37,219 bases of DNA from Gilvibacter sp. (GTDB taxonomy: Bacteria; Bacteroidota; Bacteroidia; Flavobacteriales; Flavobacteriaceae): assembly GCF_013214815.1 (NCBI RefSeq), contig NZ_JABSPU010000021.1, forward strand, positions 1 through 37,219. The letters are read 5' to 3'. Shown here piece by piece: positions 31,996 to 37,219 of this stretch. The notes below the pieces were generated by a model. That model worked only from the letters and a program-made list of their open reading frames with translations. It was not told the origin of the DNA and ran no database searches. Each line of letters opens with the position of its first letter. Position 1 is the stretch's first letter. A program made the translations under genes and the position numbers.

Positions 31996-33414
31996 TTAGT
32001 TGTTATTTAGGATGTTCGAATTGATAATGGTGTCCAGCTCCGCTTTGCTATTGATCACATTGAGCATGGCATTGAAGTACTGCTGTTGTGCAGTGTAGAG
32101 TTGCAGTTGCGCTTGTCTGAGTTCAAAACTGCTTGAGATTCCCTCGTCAAACTTGGTTTGATTTTTACGCTCGATACGTTCTGCCAAGTTCAAGTTCATC
32201 TTGGCATTGTCATAAGACTCTACGCTAAACTTATAGTTGCTCTTGGCGGTATCAAATTGCAGTTGAATATTCTGCACGGTCTCTTCCAATTGCGTTTCTG
32301 CCTGATCCAAGGCAATTCGCGCTTGTTGGGTCTTGGCTCCGCGATTTCCACTGGAAAAGATCGGAATGTTCATATTCACGCCAAAAAGCGATTGTTGGAA
32401 CCAACGCTGGTCAGAATCAAAGAAGCTAAAGTCATCACTAAAGGCTTGCGTACCGTAGTTTACAAAAGCGGTCAATTGCGGCAAGGCACGGCTCTTTTCT
32501 AACTTCAGTTCCAAAGATCGCTGCTCAGTGAGGTTATAAGCAATCTTGTAATCGATATTCTCTTCCATGTTCAGGTTGGTCTCTAATGCGCCCAACTGAA
32601 TGTTTTGATCTGCTAAGTCATCCAAGGTTTCTGTTAAGGTCACGGGAGTATTCACATCGATCCCCAAAGCCACGTTGAACATTTGACGCGCAATGACCGT
32701 ATAGCGTTCTGCATTGGCCAATTGGGTGCTGATCTCCAATAAGGTGATCTCCAACTGTTCTACCTCCTCTTGTTCATTGAGTCCATTTTCAAAGATCTTT
32801 TGAGCTTCAAAAAGGTTCTTCTCTAGTTTCTCTTTGTTGCTTCTAAAGATGTTTGCCAATTCATCCGCTAAAAGGACAGAACCGTAAGCGTTAATCACGC
32901 CGCGACGCACTTCCAATTGGGTCTTTTCTGCAGCGTTCTCTGAGAAATCCAAAAAGGCTTTAGCCGCCTGCAAGCCTACCAAATAGCTGCCATCAAAGAT
33001 CAATTGATTTAAGGTAGCGGTTGCCGTGGCTTGTTGCTGGGTTCCAAAGACCACTGGGATAAATCCTTCTGGGGGAACAGGACTATCGGTTCGGGTCAAG
33101 CCAAAGAACTCTTCTACGGTGCTTACCGTGCTTTCACGATTGTCAAAAGCTGCAGCAGGGAGTAGAGAGACCGGCTGTTTAATAAAGTTTTGATATTGGA
33201 TGTTCGCACTGATCTGCGGCAATCCGGTTGCGGTGGTTTCCCATTTCTGCTTAATGGCACGAGCAATGTCACGACGGGCGTTAATGGCCGTGTAATTGCT
33301 GTCCAAAGCAAAGGTGATCGCTTCTTCGAGGGTGAAGCGATACGCTTGCTCTTCTTGAGCATTGACCTGTCCAAGGCCAAAGACTACACAGAGTAGGATC
33401 AATAATTTTTGCAT
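31996..33414 (-). CDS. TolC-like outer-membrane efflux protein
   Basis: A 472-residue outer-membrane channel subunit. Signal peptide MQKLLILLCVVFGLGQVNA, then FTLEEAITFALDSNYTAINARRD, the usual start of the first helical repeat of outer-membrane efflux proteins, and later a second repeat (LELKLEKSRALPQLTAFVNYG; NMNIPIFSSGNRGAKTQQARIALD). Long amphipathic helices rich in Gln/Glu/Leu form the periplasmic tunnel. The gene start overlaps the TetR stop as TAATG, so translation is coupled to the regulator. It completes a tripartite pump with the two downstream genes. Confidence 0.92.
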   Translation of the reverse strand: MQKLLILLCVVFGLGQVNAQEEQAYRFTLEEAITFALDSNYTAINARRDIARAIKQKWETTATGLPQISANIQYQNFIKQPVSLLPAAAFDNRESTVSTVEEFFGLTRTDSPVPPEGFIPVVFGTQQQATATATLNQLIFDGSYLVGLQAAKAFLDFSENAAEKTQLEVRRGVINAYGSVLLADELANIFRSNKEKLEKNLFEAQKIFENGLNEQEEVEQLEITLLEISTQLANAERYTVIARQMFNVALGIDVNTPVTLTETLDDLADQNIQLGALETNLNMEENIDYKIAYNLTEQRSLELKLEKSRALPQLTAFVNYGTQAFSDDFSFFDSDQRWFQQSLFGVNMNIPIFSSGNRGAKTQQARIALDQAETQLEETVQNIQLQFDTAKSNYKFSVESYDNAKMNLNLAERIERKNQTKFDEGISSSFELRQAQLQLYTAQQQYFNAMLNVINSKAELDTIINSNILNNN

Positions 33415-34016
33415 TATTCGGTGGTGTTTATAAATTGATGAAGTATGTCCATTCCATTGTCGGTGACGATGGCTCTCAGGTGATACTCCAAATAACTTTC
33501 CATGAGGTAGTCTTTGGTGTATTGCGCCGTAGGGAAAATGCCCTCGTCTTTAATACCCGTCATACCGTTGAAGTACATTCGGGCAATAAAATCCACATCA
33601 ATACTCGGTCTAAAAAGCCCCATATCGATTCCTTTTTGCAAGCTTTCAGACACGGATTCGTGCATTTTTTTGAACTGTGCCTGATGCAACCTGCTGTAGG
33701 TTTGTGGATAGTATTTTTTAAGCTGATACTGCGGGGATGCTTTTTCGTTCTTCAGGTGATGCATCACGTACATTTTAATGTCGTAAAGCTCTTTGATAGG
33801 GTTGGCCGATTGCTCACAAATGGTATCGATCCCATCACAAATACTGTCGAACAGAAAAAAGGAAACTGCGTCTACCAGTTCCGACTTATTGGAGAAATGC
33901 ACGTAGATGGTCTTCTTTGAAATGCCCATCGCATTGGCAATATCATCCATAGTCACACTCTTGAACCCAAGGTTCAAAAAGAGCTCCGCAGCTTTATTTA
34001 CTATAGATTCTTTCAC
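33414..34016 (-). CDS. TetR/AcrR family transcriptional regulator of the efflux operon
   Basis: A 200-residue regulator. The N-terminal helix-turn-helix is typical (AAELFLNLGFKSVTMDD, then IANAMGISKKTIYVHFSNKSEL, about residues 9-47, shown here in two parts). The C-terminal ligand-binding half is all helical and less conserved, with MKYVMHHLK-like stretches and YFNGMTGIKDEGIFP near 150. The start is a GTG at 34016: an in-frame stop lies nine bases upstream and the next Met is inside the HTH. It is the first gene of the four-gene operon and lies just downstream of a 28-bp palindrome, so it most likely represses its own operon until a pump substrate binds. Confidence 0.9.
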   Translation of the reverse strand: MKESIVNKAAELFLNLGFKSVTMDDIANAMGISKKTIYVHFSNKSELVDAVSFFLFDSICDGIDTICEQSANPIKELYDIKMYVMHHLKNEKASPQYQLKKYYPQTYSRLHQAQFKKMHESVSESLQKGIDMGLFRPSIDVDFIARMYFNGMTGIKDEGIFPTAQYTKDYLMESYLEYHLRAIVTDNGMDILHQFINTTE

Positions 34017-34051
34017 TGTTTTTTAAACGAAACTGATTTTAATTTCGGGGA

Positions 34052-34059
34052 CAAAAGTA
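34052..34059 (-). promoter_or_regulatory. -7 element of the tetR-efflux operon
   Basis: TACTTTTG on the minus strand is a perfect TAnnTTTG, 35 bp before the GTG start. No clean TTG is seen at -33; that region is occupied by the palindrome at 34064-34091. Confidence 0.4.
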
Positions 34060-34063
34060 CAAT

Positions 34064-34091
34064 GGAAACTTTAAAAACATTTTAAGTTTCC
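34064..34091. promoter_or_regulatory. 28-bp palindrome, candidate TetR operator
   Basis: GGAAACTT (34064-34071) and AAGTTTCC (34084-34091) are perfect inverted arms around a 12-bp AT-rich centre. The palindrome begins 4 bp upstream of the -7 element and covers the -33 region of the operon, the usual place for autorepression by a TetR-type dimer. Confidence 0.5.
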
Positions 34092-34208
34092 TGAGTTTTA
34101 AACATTTATTAACACTTTGATAGGCTCTGGTTTACCGTTCGTCGGTTTGAATCACAATTTTTTGATAAGAGGATGCAACAGGTGGGAGTTTTGAAGTATT
34201 TTAGCGCA

Positions 34209-35183
34209 ATGATTGCTTTGGATCACTACCGCCAAGCCTTTATGGAGCACCTAGAGGCTGTGGCTCAAGACAGACAACCCGATAACCTTTACGACCCCGT
34301 TCGTTATATTCTAACTCTTGGCGGGAAACGCCTGAGACCACTGCTTACCTTGGTGAGTTGTGATTTCTTCGGAACTCCTTTTAAAGAAGCCATGGATGCT
34401 GCCGTCGCTGTTGAGGTTTTCCACAACTTCTCTTTGGTTCATGACGATATTATGGACCAAGCGCCATTGCGCAGAGGTAAAGCTACTGTACATACCAAAT
34501 GGGACCTCAATGCAGGTATTCTCTCTGGAGATGCCATGTTGATTTTGGCCTATCGATACTTTGAGAATTATCCACCTGAGGTATTCCAAAAGTTGGCTAA
34601 GCTGTTCAGCCAAACAGCTCTGGAAGTTTGTGAAGGCCAGCAATACGACATTGACTTTGAAACGCGTCAAGATGTACAATTACAGGAGTACATTACCATG
34701 ATCGAGTACAAAACGGCTGTGCTTTTGGGCGCTGCTATGAAAATGGGAGCTCAGGTTGCCAGAGCTTCGGACTCTTGTTGTGAAGCGATCTATCAATTCG
34801 GTAAAAACCTGGGCATTGCCTTCCAATTGCAAGACGATTATTTGGATGCTTTTGGGGATCCGGAAACCTTCGGCAAACAGGTTGGCGGAGATATTCTGAC
34901 CAATAAAAAGACCTTCCTTTATATTCAAGCATTGGCAAACAGTACCGCTGAACAATCGGAGAAACTCTTGGCTCATTATGCGGTTACTGATATGGAAGAC
35001 GCCCAAAAGGTAAAGGAGGTCAAAGCACTCTTTGAGGCCACAGGAGCTGTTGATGCGATTAAGCAAGAGATTGCTCGTTATACTGAAATGGCCAACAGTG
35101 AACTCGACAGAATTCAACTATCCGATGACAAAAAAGAGGCACTCAGACAGTTTGGTGCCTTGTTAATGAAACGCAGCGTCTAA
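34209..35183 (+). CDS. polyprenyl (isoprenyl) diphosphate synthase
   Basis: A protein of 324 residues from the ATG at 34209 (MIALDHYRQAFMEHLEA); an ATG at 34173 would add MQQVGVLKYFSA, which looks unlike the family N-terminus, so the inner start is preferred but not certain. Both Asp-rich motifs that bind Mg and the diphosphates are present: HDDIMDQAPLRRG (DD at 79-80) and QLQDDYLDAFGD (209-213), along with GGKRLRP (38-44). It adds isopentenyl units to an allylic diphosphate, making precursors for menaquinone, undecaprenol or carotenoids; the product length is not readable from the sequence. The first motif lacks the two-residue insertion of typical bacterial FPP synthases. Next gene, sucA, follows after 110 bp with its own promoter. 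Confidence 0.92.
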   Translation: MIALDHYRQAFMEHLEAVAQDRQPDNLYDPVRYILTLGGKRLRPLLTLVSCDFFGTPFKEAMDAAVAVEVFHNFSLVHDDIMDQAPLRRGKATVHTKWDLNAGILSGDAMLILAYRYFENYPPEVFQKLAKLFSQTALEVCEGQQYDIDFETRQDVQLQEYITMIEYKTAVLLGAAMKMGAQVARASDSCCEAIYQFGKNLGIAFQLQDDYLDAFGDPETFGKQVGGDILTNKKTFLYIQALANSTAEQSEKLLAHYAVTDMEDAQKVKEVKALFEATGAVDAIKQEIARYTEMANSELDRIQLSDDKKEALRQFGALLMKRSV

Positions 35184-35227
35184 GTTGATGCCAAAACCAC
35201 TCACTAAAACCCAAGCAGAAGATACCT

Positions 35228-35255
35228 TTGTATTTACGGATTTGTTGTACTTTTG
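35228..35255 (+). promoter_or_regulatory. promoter of sucA
   Basis: TTG at 35228-35230, a 17-bp spacer and a perfect TACTTTTG at 35248-35255 match the consensus. The predicted start near 35260 gives a leader of about 34 bases. A second perfect -7-like TACCTTTG (35223-35230) overlaps the -33 element. Confidence 0.5.
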
Positions 35256-35293
35256 TACTTCTGTAGAAGCAATTCTGATGTAGTCTCCAAACT

Positions 35294-37219
35294 ATGGACA
35301 AATACTCTTTTCTAAACGCAGTCCACACCTCTTATCTGGCATCGCTTTACGATCAGTATTTACAATTTCCTGACAGTGTTGAACCCAGCTGGCGCGCTTT
35401 TTTCCAAGGTTTTGATTTTGGAATGGAAAGCGGATCACTGGAAGCACTAGGAATTGAAGCTGTTCCGGGCGAATTGATCAAAGAATTTCGTGTGGTCAAT
35501 CTCATTGACGGTTACCGCGGGCGCGGTCACCTATTCACTCGAACCAATCCAGTTCGTGAGCGCCGCAAATACAGCCCATCTTTAGAGCTGTCCAACTTTG
35601 ACCTTTCCAAGGAGGACCTGGATACAGAGTTTGAAGCGGGATCAATCTTAGGTCTCGGTAAGACCACTTTGAGACAGATCATTGCGCATTTGGAGGCGAT
35701 CTATTGTGATTCCATTGGAGTGGAATATATGTATATCCGCAAACCGGAAGAGGTAAAGTGGATCCAAAACTGGCTCAACAACAACGACAATCACCCAAAA
35801 TATTCCGCAGATGAGAAAAAGCATCTGCTTAAAAAATTAAATGAAGCAATCTCCTTTGAATCTTTCTTGCACTCCAAATATGTTGGGCAGAAACGTTTCT
35901 CAGTAGAAGGAGTTGACGCTTTAATCCCTGGGCTTGATACTTTAATTGAGCGCGGAGCTGATATGGGTATTGAGCAGTTTGTGGTTGGGATGGCCCACCG
36001 CGGACGCTTGAATGTATTGGCCAATATCTTCGGAAAATCTCCGGAAGACATCTTCAGTGAATTCGACAGTAAAGAATACGATGAAGAAGAACTCTTTGAC
36101 GGAGACGTAAAATATCACATGGGATGGACCAGCTTCCGTTCCACAGATCAAGGCAAACAGATCCGTATGGATTTGGCGCCAAACCCATCGCACTTAGAAA
36201 CAGTGAACGCTGTGGTGCAAGGAATTGCTCGAGCTAAATTGGACAACCAATTAGACGGCAATGAAAAAGCTATCCTGCCAATCTTGATTCACGGTGATGC
36301 TGCGATCGCTGGGCAAGGAGTAGTATACGAGGTGATCCAGATGGCACAATTGGACGGCTACCGCACCGGTGGTACCATTCATATTGTGGCGAATAACCAA
36401 GTTGGTTTTACTACCAACTATTTGGACGCGCGATCTTCAACTTATTGTACCGATGTTGGGAAGGTGACTCTTTCTCCGGTGCTTCACGTAAATGCGGATG
36501 ATGTTGAAGCTGTTGCTCATGCCTTTACTTTTGCCTTAGAGTACCGCATGAAATTTGGTCGCGATGTCTTTTTAGATGTCTTGGGTTACCGCAAGTACGG
36601 ACACAATGAAGGAGACGAGCCACGTTTCACTCAGCCTAAGTTATACAAAGCGATCTCTAAACATCAGAACCCAAGAGACATTTATGCCGAGCGTTTGATC
36701 GGTGAAGGCATTATTGATAATGCCTACGTTAAAAAATTAGAAAGTGATTACAAAAGCGAGCTGGAAGAAGATCTTGAAGCTTCCCGCAAGCGCGAGAAAA
36801 CTGTGATCACTGAGATCCTTGCCGATGATTGGGAGGATTATATCTTAGGAGATATTGACGATATCAAAAAACCGGTCAATACAAGCTTCAACCAAGAGAT
36901 TTTGGACAGCTTGGCTACAGGGATTTCCCAATTGCCAGGGGATAAGAAATTCATGCGCAAGATCCAGCGTATCGTTGAGGATCGCAAGAAGCGCTACTTT
37001 GAAGGCGATAATCTGGACTGGGCCATGGGAGAACTATTGGCTTATGCGACTTTGATGCACGAAGGCTTGAATGTACGCATTACGGGGCTGGATGTGGAAC
37101 GCGGAACCTTTTCTCACCGTCATGCGGTCATCAAAACTGAGGACGATGCGGAAGAGAGCAACCTGCACAATGATTTAGATACTGAGGGGAAAATGCATAT
37201 TTTCAACTCGCTTTTATCG
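35294..37219 (+). CDS. sucA: 2-oxoglutarate dehydrogenase E1 component, 5' part
   Basis: The first 642 codons of the E1 subunit of the 2-oxoglutarate dehydrogenase complex; the frame is open at the window edge, and about 280 residues of the usual 920-930 are missing. E1 decarboxylates 2-oxoglutarate on thiamine diphosphate in the TCA cycle and passes the succinyl group to the E2 subunit (SucB). The N-terminus (MDKYSFLNAVHTSYLASLYDQYL) is the family E2-binding arm, followed by the PSWRAFFQGF motif. ThDP-domain residues are visible: GMAHRGRLNVLANIFGK, LIHGDAAIAGQGVVYEV and IHIVANNQVGFTTN (GDA...NN Mg/ThDP motif), and YRKYGHNEGDEP. sucB would be expected just beyond the window. Confidence 0.96.
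   Translation, partial: MDKYSFLNAVHTSYLASLYDQYLQFPDSVEPSWRAFFQGFDFGMESGSLEALGIEAVPGELIKEFRVVNLIDGYRGRGHLFTRTNPVRERRKYSPSLELSNFDLSKEDLDTEFEAGSILGLGKTTLRQIIAHLEAIYCDSIGVEYMYIRKPEEVKWIQNWLNNNDNHPKYSADEKKHLLKKLNEAISFESFLHSKYVGQKRFSVEGVDALIPGLDTLIERGADMGIEQFVVGMAHRGRLNVLANIFGKSPEDIFSEFDSKEYDEEELFDGDVKYHMGWTSFRSTDQGKQIRMDLAPNPSHLETVNAVVQGIARAKLDNQLDGNEKAILPILIHGDAAIAGQGVVYEVIQMAQLDGYRTGGTIHIVANNQVGFTTNYLDARSSTYCTDVGKVTLSPVLHVNADDVEAVAHAFTFALEYRMKFGRDVFLDVLGYRKYGHNEGDEPRFTQPKLYKAISKHQNPRDIYAERLIGEGIIDNAYVKKLESDYKSELEEDLEASRKREKTVITEILADDWEDYILGDIDDIKKPVNTSFNQEILDSLATGISQLPGDKKFMRKIQRIVEDRKKRYFEGDNLDWAMGELLAYATLMHEGLNVRITGLDVERGTFSHRHAVIKTEDDAEESNLHNDLDTEGKMHIFNSLLS

Overview
This window comes from a chromosome of the phylum Bacteroidota, most likely a free-living, probably marine, member of the Flavobacteriia. 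The signs are two secreted proteins with type IX secretion (T9SS) C-terminal sorting domains, a TonB-dependent receptor with a carboxypeptidase-like N-terminal domain, surface-lipoprotein signals (Cys followed by acidic residues), promoters of the TTG-N17-21-TAnnTTTG type, and no Shine-Dalgarno sequences. It looks like ordinary chromosome. I saw no insertion sequence, phage gene, CRISPR array, tRNA or rRNA. Genus cannot be fixed by eye.

Layout. 1-2.1 kb: 3' part of an SGNH esterase gene, a sugar-phosphate isomerase-like protein, and a T9SS-targeted protein on the opposite strand. 2.2-6.5 kb: a HupE/UreJ-like membrane protein, dCMP deaminase, an S41 processing protease, then a leftward pair (MarC protein plus a 66-residue membrane protein) and a DUF3109 Cys-rich protein. 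6.5-10.5 kb: a 458-bp regulatory region and the class Ia ribonucleotide reductase genes nrdB and nrdA. 10.5-15.5 kb: a leftward pair (PiT phosphate permease with a PhoU-like tail, and a DUF6503 protein), a divergent secreted MORN-type protein, and a surface lipoprotein gene. 15.5-22.8 kb: the TonB-dependent receptor that precedes that lipoprotein in one leftward operon, a dGTPase-like HD hydrolase, and a large sortilin/BNR-repeat T9SS protein. 22.9-27.2 kb: dxs, tadA, a small membrane protein and aspS. 27.2-34.0 kb: a four-gene leftward RND efflux operon (TetR, TolC-like, membrane fusion protein, RND pump). 34.2 kb to the end: a polyprenyl diphosphate synthase and the first 642 codons of sucA.

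The most interesting signal is non-coding. Three promoter regions carry direct repeats with an exact 11-bp period and a core that reads TAAC on the minus strand (GTTA on the plus strand). There are six units upstream of the TonB receptor, five across the promoter of the MORN gene and two upstream of the PiT permease. This is the geometry of Pho boxes bound by OmpR/PhoB/PhoP-family regulators. I infer a phosphate-starvation regulon that joins the PiT permease, the DUF6503 protein, the MORN protein and an uncharacterised TonB receptor/surface-lipoprotein pair, which would make that pair a candidate outer-membrane uptake system for a phosphorus source. A weaker three-unit copy lies upstream of nrdB. 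The efflux operon has a 28-bp palindromic candidate TetR operator next to its predicted -7 element.

Starts were moved inward from the longest open frame for the HupE-like gene, the small membrane protein, the lipoprotein, the TonB receptor, the dGTPase and the polyprenyl synthase. Family assignments rest on recognised motifs, not on database searches.
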